A stretch of 64,000 nt of DNA from Marinilactibacillus piezotolerans (GTDB taxonomy: Bacteria > Bacillota > Bacilli > Lactobacillales > Carnobacteriaceae_A), in assembly GCF_900169305.1 (NCBI RefSeq), contig NZ_FWDP01000002.1, positions 1 to 64,000 on the forward strand, read 5' to 3'. Positions within the stretch are counted from its first letter, which is position 1, and every line of letters begins with the position of its first letter. Shown in pieces: positions 1 to 8,910 of the stretch. The notes below the pieces were generated by a model. The model saw nothing but the letters and a program-made list of their open reading frames with translations. It made no database searches and was not told the origin of the DNA. The position numbers and the translations under genes are program-made.

Positions 1-180
1 TAAGTTTGAAAAGCTCAATTGTATTGATTGTGAATGAACCTTGTTCATTCGATAGTTGTCTTGATCCATAAAGAATCGAAGACCCCTGCACATTTGGTTG
101 TTTTACTTTGTTCAGTTTTCAAAGATCTACTGTATTCATGGTGTTTCAATGTTCGTCGCCTCGTTATCAGCAACTTTTAT
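1..180 (-). other. Leader region of an rRNA operon (16S gene off the left edge)
   Basis: On the minus strand this stretch follows strong promoters and contains, at 105-127, the sequence AGATCTTTGAAAACTGAAC, which resembles the conserved leader and spacer elements around rRNA genes of Lactobacillales. The last bases at the window edge (GAGCTTTTCAAACTTA on the minus strand) look like what usually comes just before a 16S rRNA 5' end. No protein-coding gene is supported here. The rRNA gene itself is inferred, not seen. Confidence 0.7.
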
Positions 181-209
181 ATCATACCATTTAGTCAATT
201 TAATGTCAA
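181..209 (-). promoter_or_regulatory. rRNA operon promoter, proximal
   Basis: On the minus strand there is a consensus -35 box TTGACA (204-209), a 17-base spacer and TATGAT (181-186). A near-perfect sigma-A promoter about 180 bases from the presumed 16S start is typical of the main rrn promoter. Confidence 0.8.
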
Positions 210-285
210 TAACTTTTTTCAAAAAGTTTTTTGATCAATCATTGTCGGCTTCCGGTTGGAAGCGTTCCCTTACTCGACTTTTAGT

Positions 286-315
286 AGTATATCATCTTGC
301 AAGAGTTAGTGTCAA
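286..315 (-). promoter_or_regulatory. rRNA operon promoter, middle
   Basis: On the minus strand TTGACA (310-315) is followed after 18 bases by TATACT (286-291). It lies about 105 bases upstream of the proximal promoter, the usual tandem arrangement of stable-RNA promoters. Confidence 0.65.
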
Positions 316-370
316 GAAAAAGTTTTATCAATTTTTGACGTTCGTTCGTCTCTCACAAGCGACAAGATAT

Positions 371-399
371 ACTTTATCACGATATCGAATACTGGTCAA
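371..399 (-). promoter_or_regulatory. Possible third, distal rRNA promoter
   Basis: On the minus strand TTGACC (394-399), a 17-base spacer and TAAAGT (371-376). The boxes are weaker than the two downstream promoters, but the spacing is ideal and the position fits a third tandem rrn promoter. Confidence 0.4.
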
Positions 400-465
400 T
401 AGAAAAAAGCTAAAAAGTAGAAGTTTTTATTCAATCTCTGCTGTCAGTAATTCCGCCGCTTTAAT

Positions 466-987
466 TTAGAGCTGTATTTCATAAAGGTTATAAGCATTAT
501 CGTTAACTTCAGGAACTTTTTTATTGACTTCAAGCAATTTAAACCCACTTTTTTTATAGAAAGTGTTCAAGTACAGATTATCTGCCATACAGTCTAAACG
601 CACTTTCTCTTTTTGATCTATCCGGGAGATTTCCAGCGCTGCCTCCATTAAACTTTTTCCTAAATTCTTGCCATGAGCATTTTTGGTTAAGGTGATTCTG
701 TGTAGATAATAAGTATGATGCGATTCATCTATTCCCCAAAGTGTTTTATCCCATGCGCTCTGTTCGTCCCATAAAACGAACATTCCCATTACTTGTTGAT
801 CTTGTTTCACTAGATAGACTTCATTTCTTTCTATGGCTCTTTGGGTATTGTGAACATCTTTTCCTGACAGCAAATCACTCCATTGAGAAGATCCCTTAGC
901 CGCAAGCCATTCAGCTGTTTCTGTCAGAATCGACAATACTAATTCATAATCTTTTTGCTGTGCTGTTTCTATTTTTAACATGCTCAT
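466..987 (-). CDS. GNAT-family N-acetyltransferase
   Basis: This 173-residue protein has the GNAT fold pattern: an N-terminal strand-helix with a conserved Trp pair (EWLAAKGSSQW), a central strand ending in YYLHRITLTK, the acetyl-CoA loop NAHGKNLGKSLM (about residues 107-118), and the C-terminal DCMADNLYLNTFYKKSGF signature in which a conserved Asn and Tyr close the active site. It is the common cytosolic single-domain form and the acceptor is unknown. The first ATG is chosen because GGGGGATATAA lies directly before it. It is the distal gene before the rrn promoters and is separated from pgi by a terminator. Confidence 0.8.
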   Translation of the reverse strand: MSMLKIETAQQKDYELVLSILTETAEWLAAKGSSQWSDLLSGKDVHNTQRAIERNEVYLVKQDQQVMGMFVLWDEQSAWDKTLWGIDESHHTYYLHRITLTKNAHGKNLGKSLMEAALEISRIDQKEKVRLDCMADNLYLNTFYKKSGFKLLEVNKKVPEVNDNAYNLYEIQL

Positions 988-1014
988 TTATATCCCCCAT
1001 TTATAACTAAAGAG

Positions 1015-1053
1015 AAAACCTCCGCAAGAAGTTACCTTCTTGCAAGAGGTTTT
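1015..1053 (-). terminator. Intrinsic terminator of pgi
   Basis: The inverted repeat AAAACCTC-GCAAGAAG / CTTCTTGC-GAGGTTTT has small internal mismatches and a short loop. On the minus strand it ends in a T-rich run, as expected directly after pgi. Confidence 0.75.
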
Positions 1054-1079
1054 CAGATGCTTTAATCATCTAATATGAA

Positions 1080-2429
1080 TTATAGTCGTTCGTTAAGTTC
1101 TTTTGCCAATTCTTCAAATCCAGGTTTACCTAATAGAGCGAACATATTTTTCTTGTATGCTTCTACTCCTGGCTGATCGAACGGATTGACACTGTTCAGA
1201 TATCCTGAGATCGCAACAGCTATTTCAAAGAAGTAGAATAGGTATCCTAATGTATATGCACTTGTATCAGGAATATTCAGCACAAAGTTTGGAACATCTC
1301 CGTCTGTATGCGCCAATAAAGTTCCTTGGAATGCTTTTGTGTTGACAAAGTCGATTTCTTTCCCTTCTAAATAGCCTAATCCATCAAGATCTTCAGATTC
1401 TGAGGGTATCTTCACTGATTTAGCAGGATTGTCGATTTTGATCACAGTCTCGAATAAGTTGCGTCTTCCTTCTTGGATATATTGGCCTAAAGAATGAAGA
1501 TCTGTTGAGAAGTTTGCACTTGAAGGATAGATTCCGCGCTGGTCTTTCCCTTCTGACTCACCGAATAACTGTTTCCACCATTCAGAGAAGTATTGCAAAT
1601 TTGGTTCATAGTTGATCAGCAGTTCTGTAGAATATCCTTTGCGATATAATACATTTCTTAATGCTGCATATTGATAAGCTTCATTATTTGATAGATCAGA
1701 ATCAGTATATAGGCTGGCAGCATCCGCTGCACCTTTCATTAGATCATCTAGGTTCCCGCCGCTGACTGCGATCGGTAATAGTCCAACTGCTGTTAAAACA
1801 GAGAAACGTCCACCGACATCATCGGGAATGACAAAGGTTTCATAACCTTCTGCATCTGCTAATGATTTCAAAGCACCTTTTTCTTTATCTGTAGTAGCAA
1901 AAATACGGGACTTGGCTTCTTCTTCTCCATATTTTTCAATCAGAAGATTTTTAAATACTCTGAAAGCAATTGCTGGTTCAGTTGTAGTCCCCGATTTAGA
2001 AATAACATTAACTGAGAAGTCTTTGTCGCCGATAACTTCAATTAAGTCTGCTAAATAAGTCGAACTGATACTGTTTCCTGCAAAGAAGATTTGAGGTGTT
2101 TTTCTTTGTTCTCCACTTAGTTCATTATAGAAAGAGTGATTTAGAAAATCGATCGCCGCTTTTGCACCAAGATAAGATCCGCCAATTCCGATAACCACTA
2201 AGATTTCTGAGTTAGATTGGATTTTCTCTGCAGCTGCTTTGATGCGTGCAAACTCTTCTTTATTATAATCTGTAGGAAGCTTGACCCATCCTAAGAAATC
2301 ACTGCCTGCTCCAGTGCCGTTTCTCAGTGTATCATCAGCTGTTGATACTTGAGCTTGCATGTTTCCTAATTCTTCTTTACCGATAAAGCGATTTAGTACG
2401 TTTGAGTAATCAAATGAAATATGACCCAT
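1080..2429 (-). CDS. pgi: Glucose-6-phosphate isomerase
   Basis: This cytosolic enzyme interconverts glucose 6-phosphate and fructose 6-phosphate in glycolysis. The protein matches the compact Gram-positive form of about 449 residues. It shows the phosphosugar-binding SIS features: [14 protein letters not shown] near residue 75, the FAGNSISS and [10 protein letters not shown] loops, and [15 protein letters not shown]. The catalytic segment has Glu in [15 protein letters not shown] and a Lys near the C-terminus. The start chosen is the ATG at 2427-2429 (MGHISFDYS), because an upstream in-frame ATG at 2445-2447 is itself part of its GGAGG ribosome binding site. It is monocistronic, ending in the terminator at 1015-1053. 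Confidence 0.95.
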   Translation of the reverse strand: MGHISFDYSNVLNRFIGKEELGNMQAQVSTADDTLRNGTGAGSDFLGWVKLPTDYNKEEFARIKAAAEKIQSNSEILVVIGIGGSYLGAKAAIDFLNHSFYNELSGEQRKTPQIFFAGNSISSTYLADLIEVIGDKDFSVNVISKSGTTTEPAIAFRVFKNLLIEKYGEEEAKSRIFATTDKEKGALKSLADAEGYETFVIPDDVGGRFSVLTAVGLLPIAVSGGNLDDLMKGAADAASLYTDSDLSNNEAYQYAALRNVLYRKGYSTELLINYEPNLQYFSEWWKQLFGESEGKDQRGIYPSSANFSTDLHSLGQYIQEGRRNLFETVIKIDNPAKSVKIPSESEDLDGLGYLEGKEIDFVNTKAFQGTLLAHTDGDVPNFVLNIPDTSAYTLGYLFYFFEIAVAISGYLNSVNPFDQPGVEAYKKNMFALLGKPGFEELAKELNERL

Positions 2430-2535
2430 TCGAATTCTAACCTCCATATTTTTGATATCGTTCTCTTTATATTTTATATGATTTAGGCAAGAAAAAAAAG
2501 AGAAAGCTTGAAGTTCCTCTTTTTGTTCAAAGGTA

Positions 2536-2928
2536 TTAAATTAAAAGAAATTGCGGGACACCAGATATCTCCCACTCTTTAAGCGTTTTTGTGATCTTTT
2601 CAGAATGTTCCCAAGACAGTTCACTATTATCGGGCAATAAATCCAGAGGTGTTCTTAATTGTTCATCTTCATAGGTGAATACAAACAGAGGGACACGATG
2701 ATTTTCTACCACTGCATTAGTCAGTTCATTCAACTCAAGTTTTTCAACTTCCAGCAGTAAAACTTCTTTCATTCTATCAATAATACAAGCTAAACCTGTT
2801 TTTTTCGGCAGAACCTCAGTCGCTGGAAAAGAAAAACCTTCTTCTTCTTTCTTGACTAAGAAGACGTATCTGTCTTCTTCGTCTTTCACTAAAACGGTAC
2901 ATGCTACATAATGATTTTTTGCTATCAC
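2536..2928 (-). CDS. Hypothetical protein with Nudix-like layout but no Nudix box
   Basis: This is a 130-residue protein starting at GTG with a GAGAGGTG ribosome binding site. The opening ([25 protein letters not shown]) and the closing region with [14 protein letters not shown] look like the first strands and last helix of a Nudix fold. The catalytic signature GX5EX7REUXEEXGU is absent, so hydrolase activity is unlikely as written. It may be a degenerate Nudix paralogue with a structural or regulatory role. It lies upstream of pgi in the same direction, with a 106-base gap. Function is not recognised. Confidence 0.55.
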   Translation of the reverse strand: MIAKNHYVACTVLVKDEEDRYVFLVKKEEEGFSFPATEVLPKKTGLACIIDRMKEVLLLEVEKLELNELTNAVVENHRVPLFVFTYEDEQLRTPLDLLPDNSELSWEHSEKITKTLKEWEISGVPQFLLI

Positions 2929-3056
2929 AATTTACACCTCTCGTAGTCTTACCAAACATCCATGCAATTAACCCAGATAACTAAATAGGTCATTTTTAGT
3001 CAACCAGGCTATTATATATTATACTTTTCATTAAGTATAGAGGCAGATGCTTTCTT

Positions 3057-3440
3057 TTAATTAGAAAAGTTTTTTTCTTCTATTTCAGTCAATGCTTCAT
3101 CTATCCAGTTGGGCATTTGCTTTCGAATCGATTCGAATTCTGTCCCTGTCCTGCGGCCATATCTTGGATTTTTCTTTTTATTTGAAAAAGGATGATAGTT
3201 AGGTTTATGCAGACTTCTCATAGAAAGACTGATTTTTTTACTATATTCATCGATATCCATCACAATGACTTCTACTTCGTCATCTACCTTGACGATGTCC
3301 TCGATCTCTTTTATAAACCCATGTTTTAACTCAGAAATATGCACGAGCCCTTGTGTTTCGTCATCTAGCGAAACAAATACTCCATAGGGTTGTATACCAG
3401 TGACTTTGCCTCGCACACGGTTGCCGATTTTGTATTCCAT
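3057..3440 (-). CDS. S1 RNA-binding protein of the GSP13/YugI family
   Basis: The 127-residue protein has one S1 domain (about residues 3-76) with the family signature GKVTGIQPYGVFVSLDDETQ, GLVHISELKHGF and KISLSMRS, followed by a basic Asn/Lys-rich linker and a short C-terminal helix. Bacillus general stress protein 13 (YugI) has the same size and layout and binds ribosomes or RNA. The start is the ATG after an AGGTGAG site; the open frame runs another 117 codons upstream, but that part reads like noncoding sequence and overlaps the divergent malY. It probably acts in translation under stress. Confidence 0.85.
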   Translation of the reverse strand: MEYKIGNRVRGKVTGIQPYGVFVSLDDETQGLVHISELKHGFIKEIEDIVKVDDEVEVIVMDIDEYSKKISLSMRSLHKPNYHPFSNKKKNPRYGRRTGTEFESIRKQMPNWIDEALTEIEEKNFSN

Positions 3441-3635
3441 GAACTCACCTCGCTGTCTGTCATGGAGTATTATTTTCATATCCTTTTTAGTATAGCATGA
3501 ATAACAGGCATAGGGAAATTGTGATTCAAGTTGAACCTTATGAAGAAATAAAGAATGAATTGAATAATGGACCCTCTGGTAGAAATTCACTTTTGACAAC
3601 GATATAATGTAAGAAAAGGATAAAGGAAGTGGCGT

Positions 3636-4820
3636 ATGGAAAGAATATTTGATGAAATCATTGATCGTTCCGGTACCAACAGCGTTAAATGGGATGGCAG
3701 AAAACTGTTCTTTGATTCTGAAACTGCATTGCCGATGTGGGTAGCCGACATGGACTTTGATAATGCCCCGGCAATTAAAACTGCATTGCATAACTTAATC
3801 AATCAACAGGTTTTAGGATATGCGCTGCCTTCAGACACTTTATATCAGTCCATTATTAATTGGCAAAATGAGCGACATCAAATGAACATCGCTAATGATC
3901 AAATATTATTTGCTCCAGGGGTCGTTGGCGCATTAGCTGTCTGTATCCAAGCTTTTTCCGAACCTGGTGAAGGTGTGATGATCAATGATCCTGTTTATAC
4001 TCCTTTTGCTTCCGTTACAGAATCTAACAGTCGGAAACTTTATCGATCTCCTCTATCTATTTCAAATAACCAATACATTATGGATTTAAAAGATATTGAA
4101 GATCAGTTCAGTCGTTATTCGATTAAAGTATTCCTATTATGTAATCCGCATAATCCAGGTGGACGAGTCTGGTCCAAGGAAGAACTGATTCAGCTTACGG
4201 ACCTCTGTATACAATATGGTGTGATTCTGATCAGCGATGAGATCCACAGTGATCTGGTCTATTCTGAATCAACACATTACTCTCCCGTTGCATTAAACGA
4301 TACGTACAGGGATACTGTTGTTACACTGCATTCAGCAAGTAAAACCTTCAATATCGCTGGTGTCAAACTCGCTTATTTTATTGTCTGCAATGATGAACTC
4401 AAAGAAAAAATCAGTTTTGTGCAGTCACAGACCGAACAAAGCGGTATTTCCACATTTGGGATGGTTGCTACAGAAGCTGCTTTTTCAGAAAGCCGTGACT
4501 GGCATAACGCATTGCTTGAATATCTTGAGGATAACCGTCAGTATGTCACAGATTTTTTTGACCACGAGCTTCTTGAAGTCCGGTATATGAAGCCTGAGGC
4601 AACCTATTTATTCTGGTTTGATGCTTCGACTTTGAAAACACCTGGTGAAGCATTGAAGCAGCTTTTCGTAGACATAGGGGATGTTGCATTAAATGACGGT
4701 ACTGCATACGGAGAATCCAGCGGACAGTATATGAGATTAAACTTTGCTTGCCCTAGAACGATGCTGGAAGAAGGGCTCAAGAGAGTCAAAAAAGTTTTTG
4801 ATGAAAAAACAGCTGAATAG
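3636..4820 (+). CDS. MalY/PatB-type pyridoxal-phosphate C-S lyase
   Basis: This is a fold-type I aminotransferase-class enzyme of 394 residues. It starts with the family motif FDEIIDRSGTNSVKWD and continues with MWVADMDFD, the PGVVGALAVC segment, LLCNPHNPGGRVW, DEIHSDLVY and the Lys-bearing SASKTFNIAGVKLAY that forms the PLP Schiff base. These are diagnostic of MalY/PatB cystathionine beta-lyases, which cleave cystathionine or cysteine conjugates to pyruvate, ammonia and a thiol. It is a lone gene with an AAAGGAAG site, divergent from the GSP13 gene. A methionine-biosynthesis role is likely but the substrate cannot be fixed. Confidence 0.85.
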   Translation: MERIFDEIIDRSGTNSVKWDGRKLFFDSETALPMWVADMDFDNAPAIKTALHNLINQQVLGYALPSDTLYQSIINWQNERHQMNIANDQILFAPGVVGALAVCIQAFSEPGEGVMINDPVYTPFASVTESNSRKLYRSPLSISNNQYIMDLKDIEDQFSRYSIKVFLLCNPHNPGGRVWSKEELIQLTDLCIQYGVILISDEIHSDLVYSESTHYSPVALNDTYRDTVVTLHSASKTFNIAGVKLAYFIVCNDELKEKISFVQSQTEQSGISTFGMVATEAAFSESRDWHNALLEYLEDNRQYVTDFFDHELLEVRYMKPEATYLFWFDASTLKTPGEALKQLFVDIGDVALNDGTAYGESSGQYMRLNFACPRTMLEEGLKRVKKVFDEKTAE

Positions 4821-4828
4821 TTCCGCTA

Positions 4829-4870
4829 TAAGAAAGAACCGTTTCCTCTTGAGGAAACGGTTCTTTCTTA
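4829..4870. terminator. Bidirectional terminator between the C-S lyase gene and scrK
   Basis: There is a near-perfect 20-base-pair inverted repeat (AAGAAAGAACCGTTTCCTC and its complement) with a tiny loop and A/T-rich flanks. It serves both convergent genes; its right arm includes the scrK stop codon. Confidence 0.85.
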
Positions 4871-5725
4871 TGATAATTCATTCAAAGCTAAGATCAAGCT
4901 GCCTGTAATGCCTGCATCGTCATTCAGTCCTGGAGACGTAATATATTCTTCCAGAGCCGGGGTTGCAACATATCCATTTAACAGCTTTTGAAATTGTTCT
5001 CTAACCAAAGGAAACAGCTGCTTCTGTTTCATGACACCGCCGCCGAGAATGATTTTTTCCGGGCTGATAATCAGTGTATAATTCATTAATGCCTGTGCTA
5101 AATAATACGCCTGAATTTCCCAGACTTTTTGATCATCTGACAAGTCCTGCGCTTTCTTTCCATATCTTTTTTCAATCGCCGGTCCTGATGCTAATCCTTC
5201 TAAACAATCTTTATGGAAAGGACAGATTCCTTCAAAGGTATCTTCAGGATGTCGTTTGACTAGCAAGTGCCCCATTTCGGGATGACCAAACCCTTCTAAT
5301 GGTTCCCCGTTTACTACTGCTCCACCACCGATACCTGTTCCAATTGTAAGGTAGACACAGGATGATTTCCTTTTTGCAGCGCCTCTTTCCAGCTCACCTA
5401 ATGCTGCAGCATTGACATCTGTCGTCCATCCGATTGGTATTGAATAGCGGTTTTTCATTTGCCCTAGAAAGTCTGTCTGCTGCCAAGCTGTTTTAGGGGT
5501 TGTGGTTATATAGCCATATGTTTCAGACTGCTGATTGACGTCAATGGGGCCAAAAGATCCAATTCCCATTGATTCTAATTCAAATTGATCAAAAAACTCG
5601 AAAACTTTTCCAAGTGTTTCTTCTGGTGTAGTGGTAGGTATAGTTACTCGATCTTGAATCGCAAGTTCGTTATCGCTGACAGCGCATACAAACTTTGTTC
5701 CTCCTGCCTCTATTGCTCCTAACAT
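4868..5725 (-). CDS. scrK: ROK-family fructokinase
   Basis: This 285-residue cytosolic kinase phosphorylates fructose with ATP. It shows the ROK pattern: the N-terminal phosphate loop GAIEAGGTKFVCAV, the sugar-binding TDVNAAALGE, the ATP-binding YLTIGTGIGGGAVVNG, the GHPEMGH motif and the zinc site with His and Cys residues (CPFHKDCLEGLASGPAI). The overall sequence is that of the short ScrK/GmuE fructokinases rather than GlkA glucokinase. No sucrose transporter or hydrolase is adjacent, so it probably serves general fructose or mannose use. The start has a GGAGTGG site directly upstream. Confidence 0.88.
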   Translation of the reverse strand: MLGAIEAGGTKFVCAVSDNELAIQDRVTIPTTTPEETLGKVFEFFDQFELESMGIGSFGPIDVNQQSETYGYITTTPKTAWQQTDFLGQMKNRYSIPIGWTTDVNAAALGELERGAAKRKSSCVYLTIGTGIGGGAVVNGEPLEGFGHPEMGHLLVKRHPEDTFEGICPFHKDCLEGLASGPAIEKRYGKKAQDLSDDQKVWEIQAYYLAQALMNYTLIISPEKIILGGGVMKQKQLFPLVREQFQKLLNGYVATPALEEYITSPGLNDDAGITGSLILALNELS

Positions 5726-5753
5726 ATTTCCACTCCTTTAATGAGTATGTATC

Positions 5754-5783
5754 AAAAAGCAGCGTACCTGCGCACCCTGCTGA
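5754..5783 (-). terminator. Probable terminator downstream of the cyclophilin gene
   Basis: On the minus strand AGCAG and CTGCT arms with inner GC pairing are followed by a T-run (TTTTT), 20 bases past the cyclophilin stop and before scrK. Confidence 0.5.
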
Positions 5784-5804
5784 TTGATCAAACTATCATA
5801 ATCC

Positions 5805-6395
5805 TTATCTGTTGATGGTGATCGTTTCGATAACGACATCTTCGTTAGGCTTGTCCATCATATTTCTTTCTACGTTTTGGATTGCTTCAGCTACATCCAG
5901 TCCGGATACTACGTGCCCGAAAACAGTATGTTTCTGATCCAACCATGGCGTTCCGCCCTGTTCTTTGTAAGCTGTAATGATTTCATCTGGGAAGCCCGCT
6001 TGTTCTAATTGGCCGACCATTTGCTCTGGCAGATCAGACATTGTTACAATAAAAAACTGGCTTGAATTGGTATTAGGTCCAGCATTTGCCATAGACAGAG
6101 CACCTTTCAAGTTAAACAGTTCTGTAGAAAACTCATCTTCAAAGTTTCCGCCCCAAAGACTTTCTCCGCCCATACCGCTTCCAGTAGGATCTCCACCTTG
6201 AATCATGAAGTTTGGAATAACACGGTGGAAAACAACACCGTCATAGTAACCTTTTTCAGCTAAACCAGTAAAGTTTTCTACTGTTTTGGGTGCATGTTCC
6301 GGGAATAATTGAACAGTAATATCCCCTTTGTTTGTTTTGATTGTTGCAGTTAATGCTTCGGCATTTTGTCCTGCTAATTGTGGAAATTGACTCAT
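5805..6395 (-). CDS. Cyclophilin-type peptidyl-prolyl cis-trans isomerase
   Basis: This 196-residue cyclophilin domain protein catalyses proline isomerisation during folding. It carries the active-site motifs [19 protein letters not shown] (with the catalytic Arg), FEDEFS, the [18 protein letters not shown] block and [13 protein letters not shown]. There is no signal peptide or lipobox, so it is cytosolic. An insertion around the [16 protein letters not shown] segment is common in Lactobacillales homologues. It is a single gene with a GGAGGAATT ribosome binding site, divergent from the next operon. Confidence 0.92.
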   Translation of the reverse strand: MSQFPQLAGQNAEALTATIKTNKGDITVQLFPEHAPKTVENFTGLAEKGYYDGVVFHRVIPNFMIQGGDPTGSGMGGESLWGGNFEDEFSTELFNLKGALSMANAGPNTNSSQFFIVTMSDLPEQMVGQLEQAGFPDEIITAYKEQGGTPWLDQKHTVFGHVVSGLDVAEAIQNVERNMMDKPNEDVVIETITINR

Positions 6396-6628
6396 CGTTT
6401 AAATTCCTCCTTTGGTATCATTAACAGTTTACCTTAGATTCCTCAGATTTCCAACCTCTTTATTCGAGCCGTTGATTAAGCTGTGTTAGTGAACATAAAC
6501 CAGCTGATTATTCAAAACTTCATTCATTAAAAATTTATCTTCAGAGGTTCAATCTTTTCTATTAATAACTGTTTTATTCATGTTATCATTAACATTGGAT
6601 CTGCATTTTAAATAAAGGAAGATTACTC

Positions 6629-7120
6629 ATGGCATTTTTAAGCAACTACCCGCTGATTTCAGCATTGTCTGCAATTGTTCTGACGCAAATTGTTAAAATT
6701 CCGATCGCTTTTTTATTAGGTCGGCCGACTTCTTTAGCGTTGGCAACTTCTACTGGAGGAATGCCTAGTTCCCATTCAGCAGGCGTAACAGCACTCATTA
6801 CTAGCTTGGTCATTCAATATGGATTTGCCTCTCCTTTAGTCGCGATCGCTGTAACCTTTGGTGTCATAGTCATATTTGATTCTATGGGGGTCAGAAGACA
6901 GAGCGGTGAACATGGTATATTAATTAACGAGCTGATTGCAGACTTAGAAAATCTCAGAAAAACAATTATTACAATTGGACAAGAAGGACCGAAAAGTGTC
7001 AAAAACATGATTGACGAAGAACGCTATTCAAAAGAATTTCTTGGCCATAAGCCTATAGAAGTATTCTTTGGAATATTATCTGGAATTCTGATTGCTTTCT
7101 TAGTACGGTTAGCTTACTAG
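6629..7120 (+). CDS. DUF212 (YuiD-like) divergent PAP2-family membrane protein
   Basis: The 163-residue protein has four or five membrane segments and the phosphatase-like signature STGGMPSSHSAGVTAL (about residues 41-56), followed by FDSMGVRRQSGEHG. These mark the DUF212 family related to acid phosphatase/vanadium haloperoxidase proteins, such as Bacillus YuiD. Its substrate is unknown; a lipid-phosphate role is plausible because a YutG-type phosphatase gene is two genes downstream. It appears to head a three-gene operon with the ferredoxin-NADP reductase, with a gap of only 42 bases. Confidence 0.8.
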   Translation: MAFLSNYPLISALSAIVLTQIVKIPIAFLLGRPTSLALATSTGGMPSSHSAGVTALITSLVIQYGFASPLVAIAVTFGVIVIFDSMGVRRQSGEHGILINELIADLENLRKTIITIGQEGPKSVKNMIDEERYSKEFLGHKPIEVFFGILSGILIAFLVRLAY

Positions 7121-7162
7121 TTTTTGATTTGTAATTGGATTTAGTAAAATGGAGGAAATATA

Positions 7163-8164
7163 GTGGCAAGTGAAAAAGAACTTTTTGATATAACCATCAT
7201 CGGCGGCGGGCCGATCGGCATGTTTGCTGCTTTCTACGCAGGAATGAGAAACGTGAAGACCAAGCTGATTGAGACACTGCCTGTTTTAGGCGGACAGGTC
7301 GCTTTGTTATATCCTGACAAAACGATTTACGATATCGGCGGATATGCAGCAGTAACCGGGAAAGAACTGATCAAACAGCTGCAGGCACAAATGTCTTTAT
7401 TTGATCAAGAAATTTGTCTTGAAGAACAAGTACAAGACGTGATCAAGAATGAAGAAGGTATTTTTGAATTAACGACTGCGAAAGGTAAACATTACTCTCG
7501 TACAGTCATTATCACCACAGGTCAAGGTGCTTTTAAGCCTAGAAAATTATCACTAGAACATGCAGAAGATTTTGAAGATCAGTCGCTGCATTATATTGTC
7601 AGTAATATAGAACAATATCGTGATAAGACGGTAGCTATCTGCGGCGGCGGTGATTCAGCAGTGGACTGGGCACTGACATTGGAGCCTGTTGCTAAAAAGG
7701 TTTATCTAGTACATCGCAGAAATAAATTCCGAGCTCATGAAGCGTCCGTGGAGCAAGTCAAGACCTCATCAATTGAGTTGCTTACTCCATATATTCCGCA
7801 TGAGCTGCACGGTTATGATGGTCAGCTAACTGCTGTGACCTTCAAACAAGCAAAAGGCGAAGAAACCAAGACTATTGACTTAGACTTTTTTGTCGTCAAC
7901 TACGGATTCAGTTCATCGATTGGTCCACTAAAAAATTGGAACATCGAATTAGAAAAAAACGACATTATCGTAAGTCCGAAAATGGAAACTTCCATTGAGG
8001 GAATCTATGCTGCTGGAGATATCAGCACATACGATGGTAAAATAAAACTGATCGCAACTGGATTCGGTGAAGCACCGACTGCAGTCAATCATGCGGTACA
8101 TTATTTGCGTCCAGAAGAACATGCTCAACCCTATCAAAGTACTAAACTATCATTTGACGACTAA
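7163..8164 (+). CDS. Ferredoxin/flavodoxin-NADP(+) reductase, thioredoxin-reductase type
   Basis: This 333-residue flavoprotein is of the Bacillus YumC type. The FAD site is DITIIGGGPIGMFAAFYAGM, then GGQVALLYPDKTIYDIGG. The NADP site is VAICGGGDSAVDWALTLE with an Arg-rich VHRRNKFRAHE. The C-terminal FAD motif is IEGIYAAGDISTYDGK. The redox CxxC of true thioredoxin reductase is absent, as expected for this family, which passes electrons between NADPH and ferredoxin or flavodoxin. The start is GTG with a GGAGGAAATATA ribosome binding site. It probably shares a transcript with both neighbours. Confidence 0.92.
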   Translation: MASEKELFDITIIGGGPIGMFAAFYAGMRNVKTKLIETLPVLGGQVALLYPDKTIYDIGGYAAVTGKELIKQLQAQMSLFDQEICLEEQVQDVIKNEEGIFELTTAKGKHYSRTVIITTGQGAFKPRKLSLEHAEDFEDQSLHYIVSNIEQYRDKTVAICGGGDSAVDWALTLEPVAKKVYLVHRRNKFRAHEASVEQVKTSSIELLTPYIPHELHGYDGQLTAVTFKQAKGEETKTIDLDFFVVNYGFSSSIGPLKNWNIELEKNDIIVSPKMETSIEGIYAAGDISTYDGKIKLIATGFGEAPTAVNHAVHYLRPEEHAQPYQSTKLSFDD

Positions 8165-8200
8165 CAAAACGCAACATACATTTTAAAGGAGGAACCTTAA

Positions 8201-8710
8201 ATGGTCCAACCAAGTAAAGCATTGCATAAAGTAGCGCTAGAGCGGTTAAAAGAACGCGGTGTCAGTTTAGAAGAAATTGCAGAATTGGTTTATGATCTTC
8301 AGCAGCCTTACATTGCTGATGTTACTCACGAGATTTGTCTGGAAAATGTTCGTTCTGTTATTAAAAAAAGAGAAGTTCAGAATGCTATCTTGACCGGTAT
8401 TGAGCTGGATGTTTTGTGTGAACAAGGCAAACTGAGCAGCCCGCTGCAAGAAATTATTGAAGAAGATGAAGGGTTATATGGTATTGACGAGATTCTGGCT
8501 TTATCAATCGTCAATGTCTATGGATCAATCGGTTTTACAAACTATGGTTATCTAGATAAAACAAAGCCAAAATTAATATCAAAATTAGATAATCATGAAG
8601 ACAAAGAACATACCCATACTTTTCTGGATGATATTGTTGGAGCCATCGCAGCAGCGGCTGCCAGCAGACTAGCTCATGACAATCCTGGAATCTCAGACAT
8701 CATGCAATAA
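8201..8710 (+). CDS. YutG-family phosphatidylglycerophosphatase A-related protein
   Basis: This 169-residue protein shows the YutG/PgpA-like layout: an N-terminal helical part (LERLKERGVSLEEIAELVYDLQ), a run of family residues around LALSIVNVYGSIGFTNYGYLDK, and the closing HTFLDDIVGAIAAAAASRLAH with its conserved acidic pair. Bacillus YutG is a cytosolic relative of phosphatidylglycerophosphatase A and a candidate for phospholipid head-group metabolism. It is the last gene of the operon, 36 bases after the reductase, with an AAAGGAGG site, and it ends at a strong terminator. Confidence 0.8.
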   Translation: MVQPSKALHKVALERLKERGVSLEEIAELVYDLQQPYIADVTHEICLENVRSVIKKREVQNAILTGIELDVLCEQGKLSSPLQEIIEEDEGLYGIDEILALSIVNVYGSIGFTNYGYLDKTKPKLISKLDNHEDKEHTHTFLDDIVGAIAAAAASRLAHDNPGISDIMQ

Positions 8711-8719
8711 ACAAAAAAA

Positions 8720-8765
8720 GTAAGTAAAAACACCAGACTATCTGAGGTCTGGTGTTTTTACTTAC
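8720..8765 (+). terminator. Terminator after the YutG-family gene
   Basis: A perfect 19-base-pair inverted repeat (GTAAGTAAAAACACCAGAC with its complement) and an 8-base loop begin 9 bases past the stop codon; the 3' arm holds TTTTT. Confidence 0.85.
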
Positions 8766-8868
8766 CGTAGGGGAAATATGACCATATACTTGAAGTACAC
8801 ATGAGTTTTAGAATCATAGTTTACTTGCTTTTTATTATCGCAGCATCTTTAAATAAGAAAGTTTAAGA

Positions 8869-8910
8869 TACAAAAAAAGTTTCGAGCGCAAGCACGAAAC
8901 TTTTTTTGTA
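8869..8910. terminator. Second perfect hairpin in a 334-base gene-free gap
   Basis: The 16-base-pair repeat TACAAAAAAAGTTTCG with its complement and a 10-base loop is symmetrical, so it can terminate from either side. It probably stops rgg transcription from the right. The rest of the 8711-9044 gap holds no credible gene. Confidence 0.6.

Noticed and set aside
98-469. A 123-codon open frame on the plus strand at the left edge
   Set aside because: It has no good ribosome binding site, its protein looks random, and the opposite strand carries tandem rrn promoters and a leader.
3441-3791. A 117-codon N-terminal extension of the S1-domain gene
   Set aside because: The extension overlaps the divergent C-S lyase gene, has no conserved features, and the GSP13-like protein begins naturally at 3440.
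4868-5725. Glucokinase instead of fructokinase
   Set aside because: The short length and the GHPEMGH and zinc-site pattern fit ScrK/GmuE fructokinases better than GlkA.
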